Notes: a model not told the origin generated them from the sequence alone. 33,237 nucleotides of DNA from Chara braunii (GCA_003427395.1 BFEA01000501.1:770914-804150), one strand, 5' to 3'. Shown: positions 1-8,627, counted from the stretch's first letter. A program made the numbers and translations.

Positions 1-1256
1 TCTCTTGATGGCGATCAAGAGCAAGACTGCGAGGCATCTTGCTCTTCGTCAGCCCATGAGTCTGAGTATGTAAATGACGATGAATCTATGAATGTCTTCA
101 AGAAGAATGCCTTCAACAGTAAGGGACCGAGGACCACACTAACATACTGTTGCAGAATATGCATGATGCAGGTCCACTTGCTGTGCTTGAGCTTGTCAAG
201 CTTAAGTCTAGCTTTGGCTGCAGCATGTGGATCAGCATATTGTTTGATCAAGAGTTCCTCGAGTGCGGCTATAGGCGTAGCCTTCAACCATTTGTTCAGG
301 TCTATTCTTTTATAGCCTGATTGTACAACTTGGACTTCTAAGAAGCCCCTTACGGCGGGTTCCACATTGGTCCCTAGGAGCGACGACTGAGTCACTGGGG
401 GTGTCCCCAACACATCAAAATAGGATCGCATGGAGTTGATCCAAGATTTGATGTCGTCTTTTCCGTCATACTTAGACGGAATATGTGCTGCCTTCCTGTC
501 CACATAGGGAAAGCTGCAGCTAGGACCAACGATCGCTGGGTCCGAATTTGGGGCTGCAACAGTTCTAGAATGCCCTCCATTGCCACTTGCTACTGCAGCA
601 GCAGCAGCGGGGTTTGGACCTGTTGCACATCCGGTTAGGCTGTTGGCCACGCTCAAAGAAGAAGAAGAAGAAGAAGAAGAAGAAGAAGAAGAAGAAGAAG
701 AAGAAGAAGAAGAAGAAGAAGAAGAAGAAGAAGAAGAAGAAGAAGATGATATAGTTGGAGGGGCAAGAACGAACTGACACACAGCACTAGAAGCAGGGTA
801 AGCAGACGACAGGGCACCTTGGGCCGGCTGCATGTTAGCGAAGTGTTGCAGCTGGTTGCGGTCCTTCTACTAAGGCCCGGAGGAGTGGGACAGTCTTCTC
901 TTCCAACTCAGCATCAGTTAACGTGGGCACAGTACTGAAGACGGCTTCATGAGCCTTTACTTTGTCTCCCCTCTCCTTTCCTTCTCCTCCTCTTCCCTCT
1001 TCAATGCTTTTTCATAAAAGAACAAGTACTGCGTTTGTTCTGCCTCAGAGAAAGCGTCCATTTGCAGCTTCCATTCTGCTGCATATGCCATGATGGAGGA
1101 TGAGGGTGTCAATAGTTCTCTCAAGAGGGGTCCGTACTTCCTCACATTTCTAGGACGGACACTCCTCTTCCCTCTCCTTACTCCCTCAAGGGCAACACTC
1201 AGAAGCTTCTCTCTTCTCTCTTTCTCTCTCGATTGCGATCGTGTAGACGCAGGCAT
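1..1256 (-). pseudogene. Gag-like gene of LTR retrotransposon copy 1, frameshifted and cut by the window edge
   Basis: Three reading frames together make one Gag-like protein. 1256-957 encodes a basic, Arg/Glu-rich N-terminus beginning MPASTRSQSREKERR. About 957-866 continues in a second frame (KAHEAVFSTVPTLTDAELEEK). The third frame, from about 866 down to 15, starts QLQHFANMQ, passes through a long poly-Ser run, and reaches a capsid-like region with the KYDGKDDIKSW motif. The order matches copy 2 at 6790-8206 (YEKVVKKEKE, AHEAIF, QLQKFADLQ, RYDGKTDVTSW), which shows where copy 1 lost about 30 residues and shifted frame. Gag would form the intracellular particle that packages element RNA. 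The last ~35 residues before position 15 no longer match copy 2, so another shift is likely near 130. That it is Gag of a Gypsy-type element rests on its position downstream of the LTR, PBS and leader and on overall character, not on a zinc knuckle, which is not seen. Confidence 0.72.
656..746. repeat. (GAA)n microsatellite inside gag
   Basis: About 30 near-perfect GAA triplets. Read on the minus strand in the gag frame they encode an uninterrupted poly-Ser tract. Copy 2 of the same gag (7388-8206) has no such tract at the matching place, so this is a copy-specific expansion. The poly-Glu and poly-Phe ORFs in other frames are shadows. Confidence 0.95.
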
Positions 1257-2566
1257 TTAACGAACCCAGTAACAGAAACAACTTGAAAGCAATTAGAAGA
1301 GAAGGTAGAACTCCTAGCCAGAGCGGCAATTCATTTGGACTAGAGAGCAGTCAAAACAAAAAAATAAAGATAAGAGAGATCTGATTTCGCCACACAGTCT
1401 GGTCCGACTACGTATGAGGTCCTCTCAAGCCTAGCTGGGCTCAGCTCCGTGGAGACACAACAAATCAAATTCAAAGTGTACTACGTAAATGCAAGAGAGA
1501 TTTGAGTGGTGCCCAAGGTGCGAGTCAGGCGGCGGATCGTGCGGTAAAGTCCAATAAAACGTCTCAACTGAGATCCCCTCAGCAGCGAGTGTCCTGGTCC
1601 GAAAGCATAAACTCCGAGTCCCAATCAATGGCAATCATATAGAGCAAGGTAACTGACGTCAACAGATTTGGGCCTGAGGGGCCCTTCTTGTTTGGGCCCG
1701 GTCCTACTAAGCCCAAATGGTCCCAGTGGATTCAGAACCGGGTCTCAACCAACAAGAGTTCCACAAAGACCTACTCTCTGCCCATACCAAACTGAAAAAG
1801 GAAATTCAGCCCCAGAAAGAACCTACAGACTACAACCGTTCAGAATGAAATAAATAAAGCACTGTAGAAAGATATAGCATGGCACGCAAGACACTCCATT
1901 CATTCACTCATCAGGTGAGTAAGCAGTTCACACACCTCACACACGATCAAGATTATGGAGGATGGAAGAAGAACCCAGAATACCCCAGCAGGCAGTCAAT
2001 TCCACGCACACACACATGGGCACCTTGGCGGCACGACACTTACCTGAGTGGCCGGGCTCTTGAGACGAAAGAAACTCACCCCCCTCTCACGTAGTCCTCC
2101 TGACCCAATTAGCATCCTCTACACTAGTGTCCTATCATCTAGGAGGGTCAACATCTACCCCAAAGTACAAAGACGGATCCCCCGTCGATGTTGAAGATCA
2201 AAGTAGCAACTTGCAGTCCGTAGGTGCAGTTATGGCTGCCACCCTCAAGCTCGCCTAACTTGAGGGGAGCCCTAAAGTCACTCCTCACCTTCCTTGAAGT
2301 CCAGATTCAAGTTGTAGGTGCCTTCACTGTTGCCTCTCAATGCATCACGAAGTCCCAACTTGTGTCTCGCCACCACAAACATGCACTCAAACAACCTGGC
2401 CGGGTCTAGTGTCGACCCTACACGGCCCTGCCAGGTGGGAGCAGCTTCCCTTCACCACGCTGCCCCACTTAACCCTAACTTCCAGCCCTAACCCTAAGTG
2501 GTTAGCCCTTACCACTAGGGTTAGGGTTAAGGCGGCAAAGTCAACTCTCGCCAGCAAGTAGAATCC
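1257..2566 (-). other. Untranslated leader of LTR retrotransposon copy 1
   Basis: This stretch lies between the PBS and the gag start, and no convincing ORF is seen. It is homologous in blocks to the copy 2 leader. The segment around 1300-1430 matches 8255-8380 (shared phrases such as agaactcctag and attcatttggact). The segment around 1845-2040 matches 9915-10110 (cagaatgaaa, cactgtagaa, catgggca). Copy 2 carries an inserted LINE between these two blocks, while copy 1 has only the intact leader. The leader holds the telomere-like hairpin described separately. Confidence 0.65.
2486..2526. other. Telomere-like hairpin next to the PBS
   Basis: CCCTAACCCTAAGTGGT at 2486-2502 is the reverse complement, apart from one missing base, of ACCACTAGGGTTAGGG at 2511-2526, with an 8-nt loop. 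Further CCCTAA/TTAGGG units flank it (from about 2468 to 2531). The matching place in copy 2 (about 10505-10570) keeps only partial similarity. It could be a structured element of the leader RNA near the primer site, or an inserted telomere-type repeat. Confidence 0.6.
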
Positions 2567-2578
2567 GCTCTGATACCA
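2567..2578 (-). other. tRNA-iMet primer-binding site (copy 1)
   Basis: On the minus strand this reads TGGTATCAGAGC, the standard complement of the 3' end of plant initiator methionine tRNA. It is separated by one base from the LTR end (..CGTAACA). This fixes the element's orientation (minus), identifies 2580 as the downstream end of its 5' LTR, and marks the start of minus-strand DNA synthesis. Confidence 0.92.
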
Positions 2579-3409
2579 ATGTTACGATCCTGGCCAGTTT
2601 CAAAGTATACATTCATCAGAAAGCACAATGCCGTCCAATTGCAAAAAGAAATGAATGAACTTGAGAGGAGAGAGAGGGAAAGAAGAAGAAGAAGAAGTAA
2701 GATAGAAGAAGAAGATGATGTACTCCAGCATAGGCCAATGATAAGGCTCTTCTTCTTCGCCAACCAATCTCCTCCTCCTTATCTCTTCCCCTCTTATTCA
2801 AACAAGAAATAACAATAATAATGTTGAATGGCTAAACCAGAATCAATGTCCAAATCCCACTTCTACTGCAGGCATAACATGAGGTCCACCATAGCCATGG
2901 CCACCCTTCCTCTTCCTCTACACGCAGGCCGAGGCTATGGCGGACTACCGAGGGCTCTACCCTCCTGTCCAAAGGACAACCCAAAGCAGCTATGTCGCTG
3001 CCCTTCTGCCCCAAGGTCAACACCAGGCAGCTATGCCGCTGCCCACTCAACCGCCATGCCTGACTCTGTCCCGAGCTTCCTTGATGCGGCACTACCCCAA
3101 CTGGGCCCTTCCAGATGCAGTGCCTAACAAGGTGATGAAGATGGTGTCCACCATACCTCACCACTCTCCTCCTTGTTCCCCTTCTCCCTCCTCCTCCTAC
3201 CGGTAAAGCTCCACCATAGCCAAGGTGGAAGCTCCCGGCTTCTTCCTCCCAGCAGCGCTGTAGTACCCAGCGCTACTCCAGCCAGCGCTCCAGCAGCGTG
3301 TTGCCAAACTTGCAGACTGAAGAATGAGGCCGAGCTCTTCCGTCGGCCTCTTGATATAGCGGCCTGCTTGCATCCTGGGCGGTGACTTCCAGGCCGCTCG
3401 GCCTCCCAA

Positions 3410-3538
3410 GCAACCGGTACCTCCTCCCTTTCGGAGGGAAACATCATTGCAGACTCTGATATTGCCCGTACAGNGCAACCGGTACCTCCTCCCTTTCGGA
3501 GGGAAACATCATTGCAGACTCTGATATTGCCCGTACAG
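3410..3538. other. Perfect 64-bp duplication around a single N
   Basis: Bases 3410-3473 and 3475-3538 are identical (gcaaccggtacc ... cccgtacag) and are separated only by N at 3474. Copy 2 of this LTR has the segment once (about 11402-11463). This pattern fits two contig ends that overlap but were not merged. Confidence 0.9.
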
Positions 3539-3785
3539 GCTCTAGACTCAGACTGGATGGACTGGTACCAGCCTAGACCTAGCCTACCGCTACTGGGCCT
3601 CTAAAAATGCCAACTTTGTCTTCTTCTGCTCAGCCTCAAGTGACCGGCACATCTACTGCTACTGGGTGCGGTACCGGCCTACCTGCTACTTGAGTGTTTT
3701 TCCGCTGCTCTAAGCACCGCGGGCCCCTGGCTCTGCTACTTGAGTGTTTTCCCTGCTGCAACCCTCAATGCCACGGCCACAGGTA

Positions 3786-3786
3786 N
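3786..3786. other. Single-base assembly gap
   Basis: The third N of the window, in cacaggtaNgtaccggcc inside the LTR. No long flanking duplication is seen here, but near-repeats lie close by (tgctacttgagtgttttt at about 3679 and 3736), so the local order may be unreliable. Confidence 0.8.
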
Positions 3787-4100
3787 GTACCGGCCCTACC
3801 GGCCTGCCAAACAAGCAAGTACCCTTGCGGGTCACACACACACGCATGCCGACAAGCACTCAGACAGGCACGCAAGTCAACAGGCACGCACACATACAGA
3901 CTTAGAAAACACAGCAGAATGTGGGAATCTCAGCAAGGCATCCATTCCATCGGCAGAACTTCAGAAATCAGCAGTGTTCTCAGTCTGTGTTATGGCAGGT
4001 CATTACAGACCATTTCAATCTGGGTGAAGATCTGTTACATACTCTGGACGATCCGGGTGTAGGGTCGATGACGGCCCAGATCTTCAATTAGTTACATATT

Positions 4101-4206
4101 ACATAAGCCATTTTAATTGTGGAGGGCTGAAATAGGAATGCCATGCAAGCAGTACATAAGCAATTTTAATTTTGGTGGGATGAAAACGGAATGCCATGCA
4201 AGAAAC
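4101..4206. repeat. 53-bp tandem duplication outside the LTR
   Basis: Unit 1 (4101-4153) and unit 2 (4154-4206) both read acataagc-attttaatt-tgg..ggaatgccatgcaag and differ at roughly ten positions. They lie just beyond the LTR end and just before the candidate exon. No function is evident. Confidence 0.85.
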
Positions 4207-4307
4207 TGACAGTACTATAGTAAGACTACAATTGTATTGCTCCATTGTTTTCCCCAACTTCCCCAACTTAACTGCTGATTCAACAAACTGATGTCAGGTG
4301 CAGTCAT

Positions 4308-4514
4308 CTAACAAGGACGTTGACATTTAGGAGGATATTTACTAGCCTCTACATCTCTTCTAACAGCATTGGATAACCTCTTGCACGCTTCAGCAATGTT
4401 TCGGGCAAGCGCAAGGTTGGCAGAATGCACATAGACAGATATGGTTGTCACTGACCTCAGAAGCTCTTCCACAGACTTTGCTGGAGCATCTGCACTGGCA
4501 GACACCTCGAATAC
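4308..4514 (-). CDS. Possible terminal exon of an unidentified host gene
   Basis: An open frame of 68 codons plus stop starts exactly after a good 3' splice site on the minus strand (TTCTGTCTCCAG, exon begins GTATTCGAGG at 4514). It starts VFEVSASADAPAKSVEELLR and continues helical and Ala/Leu-rich (SANLALARNIAEACKRLSNAV). Upstream sequence in the same frame stays open to 4649 but has intron-like composition. I recognise no family. The ACKRLS stretch loosely resembles ACKRISS in the frame at 12016-12261, so the two may be pieces of related genes, but this is weak. No polyadenylation signal or upstream exon was identified. Confidence 0.3.
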   Translation of the reverse strand, partial: VFEVSASADAPAKSVEELLRSVTTISVYVHSANLALARNIAEACKRLSNAVRRDVEASKYPPKCQRPC

Positions 4515-4639
4515 CTGGAGACAGAACGCCGAGGTTGACAAATGAAACTCAGAAACACGTGCATTGAAAAGGTGCATGATCAATTGAAAAGCAAATCGTT
4601 GTAAGGAGGGGAGGTAGAACGACAAATGACTGGGCGGCC

Positions 4640-5243
4640 CCATCCCCAATAATCAAACAGAGATATTAAATGCAATGATCCTCTCCGTTCACCACCAATG
4701 AGCGCACACAATCTCACACACACCATGCATGAATGAGATCACACGAAGTTCACACTGGAGGCCAGAGAGATGAAGACGAGGTAGTGCAGCTTTAGAATCC
4801 CAACAATTTATCATATAAGCAATTAAGAGTTTCAGTCTCAAACGCTCAACAGCGCTAACTCAAGTAACCAGTGTCTTCACTCAGGTAAGTATTCCTCTCA
4901 ATGCTCTTCTCTCTTCCTCTCTCAGTCTTCTCTCTGTCCACTACCTCCCTGTGTCTTCTCTCCCTACTTGTATGCACTCACACACCTTCTACTACTCAAG
5001 GACCAACTCTGAATACACCCACTGCTAACTCTACTAACCCCTCCGATGTCTACTACTAACAACTAGCACTGGTGCAGCTATGGCCGCCTTCCCTCTGCCA
5101 GCACTGGGCAGTTATCGCTGCTCCCTCTCTCTCCCTCTACTAGTGCAGCTCCCTGGCTCAGCGCTTCGCCGCTCACAATAGCGCACATGTGCACCAGCAC
5201 TTCCACACTCCATGTGAATGAGCAATCTGCCCCAAACGAGGAG
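4640..5243. other. No gene seen; LTR-like low-complexity sequence
   Basis: Pyrimidine-rich sequence with cactcaggtaagt at about 4880, followed by TCTC-rich text and gcagctatggc blocks (about 5074). It resembles in style and order the 15190-15340 segment of the other element's LTR (gctgcaggtaagt, then tctctctc, then gctgctatggcg). It may be a piece of a related LTR. No termini or ORF support a firmer call. Confidence 0.3.
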
Positions 5244-5253
5244 GCTGGCCAGT

Positions 5254-5290
<37 letters not shown>

Positions 5291-5358
5291 CGTTTGCCGA
5301 GAGTTCTAAAAATTTGGACCATTTCTCGATTTATGCGTGTCATCCTTGCGCAGGGGCC

Positions 5359-5390
<32 letters not shown>

Positions 5391-5422
5391 ACGGATGTCC
5401 CGAAGGACGCTGGCCAGTCCTT
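5244..5422 (-). mobile_element. U6 snRNA chimeric retrocopy with poly(A) tail and target-site duplication
   Basis: Read on the minus strand the order is: 14-bp target duplication (5422-5409), full-length U6 (5408-5308), a 22-nt non-U6 segment (5307-5286: AGAACTCTCGGC then AAACGAATTT), poly(A) of about 28-30 (5285-5256), and the second target duplication (5257-5244). The duplication is GCTGGCCAGTCCTT on the plus strand, perfect over 14 bp, and the 5' copy abuts the first base of U6. These are hallmarks of target-primed insertion by LINE machinery. In several eukaryotes LINE reverse transcriptase is known to switch template onto U6 RNA, leaving U6-plus-3'-sequence chimeras. The 22-nt segment ends like the 3' end of the LINE at 8658 (GTCTCAGCCGGTTT then A-run), suggesting its source. 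Confidence 0.88.
5308..5408 (-). ncRNA. U6: U6 spliceosomal RNA, full-length retro-pseudogene
   Basis: The 101-nt sequence starts GTCCTTCGGGACATCCG and contains the invariant ACAGAGA box, the AGC triad, the internal stem-loop region (CCCCTGCGCAAGGATGAC) and the 3' end AAATGGTCCAAATTTTT with the Pol III terminator U-run retained. It differs from familiar plant U6 by only a few bases, so the copy is young or was made from a near-identical parent. No upstream sequence element of the plant type is seen beyond 5409, and the immediate upstream bases are the target duplication. It is therefore called a pseudogene, although the RNA sequence itself looks intact. Confidence 0.93.
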
Positions 5423-5568
5423 ATATTGTCTTGGACCGAACTTCAACTCGTGCCAGCCTCTGCCTCTTGGGGCTTGACTTGGTTTTGGTACCACATCCCC
5501 ACCGTCTGTTTGCTTTCGAATGTCAGGGCCTGGTACCTTTCCCGAATTTTCATTGGTGTGCCTGTGAG
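5423..5568. other. No feature recognised
   Basis: Unique-looking sequence between the U6 retrocopy and the minisatellite. ORFs here on either strand are open by chance and show no family resemblance. Confidence 0.5.
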
Positions 5569-5758
5569 TCACGACTTTTCGATTATGGCACATGGCTTTT
5601 GACTGTGGTTTGTGACTCCTGCCTCTGGGACACGACTTTTGCCTGTGGAAGTGTCTTTTGCCGGTGAGATGTGACTTTCCAATATGACTTTTCATTATGA
5701 GGCGTGATTTTTGCCCCTGGGATGTGACTGTTTGCCAGATGCCTGTTGGACTTGACTG
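5569..5758. repeat. Degenerate ~20-bp minisatellite
   Basis: About nine imperfect units follow the pattern (C/T)(A/G)(C/T)GACTTTTGCC-TGGGA. Examples are cacgacttttgcctgtgga, agtgtcttttgccggtgaga and cgtgatttttgcccctggga. Unit length varies from about 15 to 23. Minus-strand ORFs across it (repeating KSH/RQK-like residues) reflect the repeat and are not called as genes. Confidence 0.75.
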
Positions 5759-6225
5759 CAAAGGTACCCGACTGTGGCTTTTCTGAAACTGACCGTCTTG
5801 GCCTTTCTTGGCCCAGGCCTATGACCGTGAAACTCGAATTTGGGGTCTGAATCGTGGAAGGCCTTTCATAAAAACCATCACCCGAAGTGATGAAAGCGGA
5901 AGAAGAGCAGTGCATTGACAATGAAACCTCTCATATCAAGCATATCTTTGTCGTTCAGCCAAACAGTTCTGACTGCGGATATGATCAAGGAATCCTGTAT
6001 GATCCTGTTTGGTAGGTCCTTCCACTCCCTGCATCTGAGTGTTGGCTTCCCACCGTGCTACCATAAATCTTCATTGTTGAGATCACCAGGATGGAATGCA
6101 GCTGTTCGAGGATGTGAAAGTGTGACTTACAGCTGCAGCCAATGACATACCTTGATTACCTGATGCCCATGCGTTGACAACATCTCAAAAACAAACAAAT
6201 GAAATTGTAATATTAGTGTCTATAA
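5759..6225. other. No gene recognised
   Basis: Includes a 76-codon plus-strand open frame (5915-6145, MTMKPLISSISLSFSQ..) with no recognisable domain, supporting signal or codon pattern. Nothing else stands out. Confidence 0.45.
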
Positions 6226-6638
6226 TTGCCATTGATAGAGGCAGAATATTGGGCGAGCGCGTCGGATCTCTGGGACTCCCTCTTCTTGACTCCCCTCCCT
6301 GAACACCCCATCCAACTCCTATGGACTAACATCCCAGCTCAATTCCACAAGACAGAGGAAACGTGGTTCGGAATGATCAGAAAGGTAACAATGTGGTCAA
6401 TCTGGAAGGAAAGGTGCTGCAGAACCATTCAGTGACTCGCAACTCCAAGGGAGAAGGTCTGGGCGAGACAAGGACCTTGATTCAGGCAGAGATTCTTTGT
6501 AAGTGGCATAAGACGAGACACTCCATGCCAGACGACAAAGAGCAACAGAGAAGAATCAAGGAAAAATTCACTAAGGTGTGGCTCGCAGGGGGCAAAGTAG
6601 CAGACGGGAAGGAGCCTAAATCAACGGACTTGAGTTAG
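6226..6638 (+). pseudogene. 3' end of a LINE ORF2 (post-zinc-ribbon tail), frameshifted
   Basis: Two overlapping frames are involved. 6226-6435 encodes LLWTNIPAQF..WFGMIRKVTMWSIWKERCCRTIQ, the conserved Trp-rich helix that follows the zf-RVT zinc ribbon in plant-type LINE ORF2 proteins (compare ICSVIWAGRNRARFEG at about 31740-31790 and AIFWALWRRRCTYEME at about 9430-9475). After a frameshift near 6430 the second frame (to 6638) continues as a Lys/Glu-rich tail and ends at TAG 6636-6638. The reverse transcriptase and the zinc-ribbon cysteines are absent, so this is only the tail of a truncated copy. It points plus and abuts the decayed end of gag copy 2. No poly(A) follows, so the 3' terminus is lost or interrupted. 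Confidence 0.6.
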
Positions 6639-6658
6639 TCCGTCGCTACTCAAGTCCG
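6625..6658 (+). other. Perfect 11-bp stem-loop at the LINE stop codon
   Basis: CGGACTTGAGT (6625-6635) pairs exactly with ACTCAAGTCCG (6648-6658) around a 12-nt loop. The ORF stop codon is the first three loop bases. LINE 3' hairpins can be recognition sites for their reverse transcriptase; that role here is inference. Confidence 0.7.
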
Positions 6659-6789
6659 CCGCACACTCAATTTGCATTCTCTCAGGTCGACTTCTATATT
6701 ACAGTCACCCGCATAGGAGTGGTCCTCAACCTGCACCTGGTCATGCACATCCGAGCAGTTGCTACCTCCATACCACTTGTGAAGGACAC

Positions 6790-8086
6790 TCATCTAGGTT
6801 GCCGGGGTGCACGTGAGAGGTCTAAGGCCTCGAGCTGGACTACCTCCCTCATAAGGGATTGCCAGTCAGTAAATTTAGACCTCTGGAGACCTAGCCGGCG
6901 AATGTAATCTTCAAGGATCTCGGCACGAACACAATCCAAACTCATGGTAACATTCATCTCAAGGCCAGGAGTGGTGAATAATCTATTGCACTTTTGCTCC
7001 AAGTCCTTCATTGTGCCCGTCCACTGTTTCCCTCTCATAACCAAGATTTTATTCCTGGACTTCAGGGCAACATGTTATCTTCATACCGTTTAATCAATAG
7101 TTTTCTCTAGCGGTCACAGGGTTGGTTTCCAGCCACTTAGCAAGGTAAAGTCGGGCATAGCCTGCATTAGTAGCCATAACCTCCATGAAGTTCACGACAG
7201 GGGGCTCCAAGTGGGTACCCAAAATTACGGATCTGTCAGATTCCTATGTTCGGGATACCTTGAAGTATGCTCTCATTTGAGCACACCAAGAGGTCACATC
7301 GGTTTTCCCATCATATCGGGGAGGAAGCTGTGCCACCCTTTTGTCAACTTGCGAGTGCTGAAAGAGGGACCAGCCATTGCGGATCCTTCACTCGGCGTGC
7401 AGCAGTTGTAGAATTTTGGTGCTAGCTGCTGCTACTGCAGTCCCAGAATCTGCAGCTGCTGCAGTTCCAGCTTGATTGATAAATAAATCCATAGAGGTAG
7501 AGGAGTAGTGAGAGGCGTTAGTGGTGTGGACACCAACAGCATTTGGATTAGGAGGAAAGGAAAGGGGATGGTTTGCCACAGCCTGCTGCAAATCTGCAAA
7601 TTTCTGCAGCTGGTCACCGTGCTCCTTAGCCATCTCTACCATGCCATCCCGCAGCTGTTGCACTTGGTCAAACAACCGGGATGCCACGTTTGGATGGTCG
7701 TCGATGGCCCGGACTTCCACTAAGGCTCTAAAGAGTGGGGCCATCTTCTTTTTTATTTCTTCATCGGTTGGTGCAGGACCAACCCTAAAGATGGCCTCAT
7801 GGGCAGCAAGAGCATTTTTCCTCCTGCTCTCCTTCTCCTTCTTCACAACTTTCTCATAGAGTCGTTCATAAAGTTGTTGGTCCTCTTCATCTACTGCAGC
7901 CTCCTTCAGAGCCTTCAATTGCTCTGAAGTCATTGCCAGTGCCATGTTAGTCCTACTGGACCTTTCAGCTGGTAAACCAGAAAAAGATTCAATAAGTCTC
8001 TCAAGGTGAGTGCTCTCCCTCCTTTTCCTTGTATGAACACTCCTTTTCCCAGTCCTCACCGTCGCAAGAAAAGCTCTTTCTTTTTC

Positions 8087-8158
<72 letters not shown>

Positions 8159-8206
8159 TTTTCCCTTCTTTTTTCCCTTCTTCTGAGGTCGTGTCTCTAT
8201 GGGCAT
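6790..8206 (-). pseudogene. Gag-like gene of LTR retrotransposon copy 2, decayed
   Basis: Reading begins at 8206 (MPIETRPQKKG..), runs open to 7388, then continues through stop codons to the open block 7044-6790. Parts in order are: a basic N-terminus with an (Arg-Glu)n run, MALAMTSEQLKALKEAAVDEEDQ, YERLYEKVVKKEKESRR, AHEAIFRVGPAPTDEEIKKK, a coiled-coil-like LFDQVQQLRDGMVEMAKEHGDQLQ, an Ala-rich linker, and a capsid-like region with RYDGKTDVTSW (about 7325), LEPPVVNFMEV, NRLFTTPGLEMNV and ILEDYIRRLGLQRSKF. It matches gag copy 1 (YDGK, WLK-TP-A, LLIK-Y). The block 7044-6790 keeps the capsid C-terminal portion that copy 1 has lost to frameshift. At least three in-frame stops between 7290 and 7030 rule out a functional protein. 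Confidence 0.75.
8090..8152. repeat. (CT)n microsatellite inside gag copy 2
   Basis: About 31 CT dinucleotides. On the minus strand in the gag frame they encode alternating Arg-Glu, lengthening the basic N-terminus. At the equivalent place copy 1 has only REKERR. Confidence 0.93.
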
Positions 8207-8624
8207 TGATATAAACTCAAATGAAGAATCAGATAAGCAAAAGAAGAAAAGATAGAACTCCTAGTTGGAGCCACAATTCATTTGGACTGGAGAATGGCAA
8301 ACAACAACAACAATAAATCGCCAATACAGGTTTGATCCAATGACCCAGTCCGGTCAGATCACTCATGAGATCCACTCTTCCCTGATCTAACGACGATCAG
8401 AAAAAAGGACAGATGGATCAAATTCAGGGAATGATACATATGAGGTAATGAAGATTCAAGGGCGTAAGACCGTTGCGAGGCAAGCGCCGAGAGTAGTGTG
8501 AGGATTTGCAGAAGAACACGGTCAAGATCCACTTGAAAGTTGAAAATGAATGTCCCATCCTAGGGTGCCTCGCCTTCCAGCAAGTTAGAGGATTGCCTGT
8601 AGCGGCCTCTAGGTAGGCAGGCAA

Positions 8625-8627
<3 letters not shown>
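8207..8627 (-). other. Leader of LTR element copy 2, gag-proximal part
   Basis: Homologous to the copy 1 leader between 1257 and roughly 1560 (agaactcctag, attcatttggact, cagtccggtcag/cagtctggtccg). It ends at the poly(T) that is the tail of the inserted LINE. Confidence 0.6.

Larger units (their letters stand above)
2580..4039 (-). mobile_element. 5' LTR of Gypsy-type retrotransposon copy 1
   Basis: In plus orientation the LTR starts TGTTACGATCC at 2580 directly beside the PBS. The best candidate for the far end is ..GATCTGTTACA at 4039, giving TG..CA termini. The length of 1460 bp includes a 65-bp assembly duplication. A second gttaca at about 4095 makes the outer end uncertain. LTR copy 2 (from 10610) shares many blocks, for example gaccaccatagcc/gtccaccatagcc, accggtacctcc/accggtaccttcc and gagggaaacatcat. 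The LTR should carry the element's promoter and polyadenylation signals, but I could not pinpoint them. The other LTR lies outside the window, so the target-site duplication cannot be tested here. Confidence 0.75.

Noticed and set aside
580-777. ORFs with poly-Glu (plus) and poly-Phe (minus) across the GAA repeat
   Set aside because: They are alternative frames of the (GAA)n tract; only the poly-Ser frame connects to Gag-like sequence on both sides.
5308-5408. U6 as a functional spliceosomal RNA gene
   Set aside because: Target duplication abuts the first base, poly(A) follows the 3' end, and no plant upstream sequence element is seen; an AATATAAGG lies ~20 bp upstream but is partly within the target duplication.
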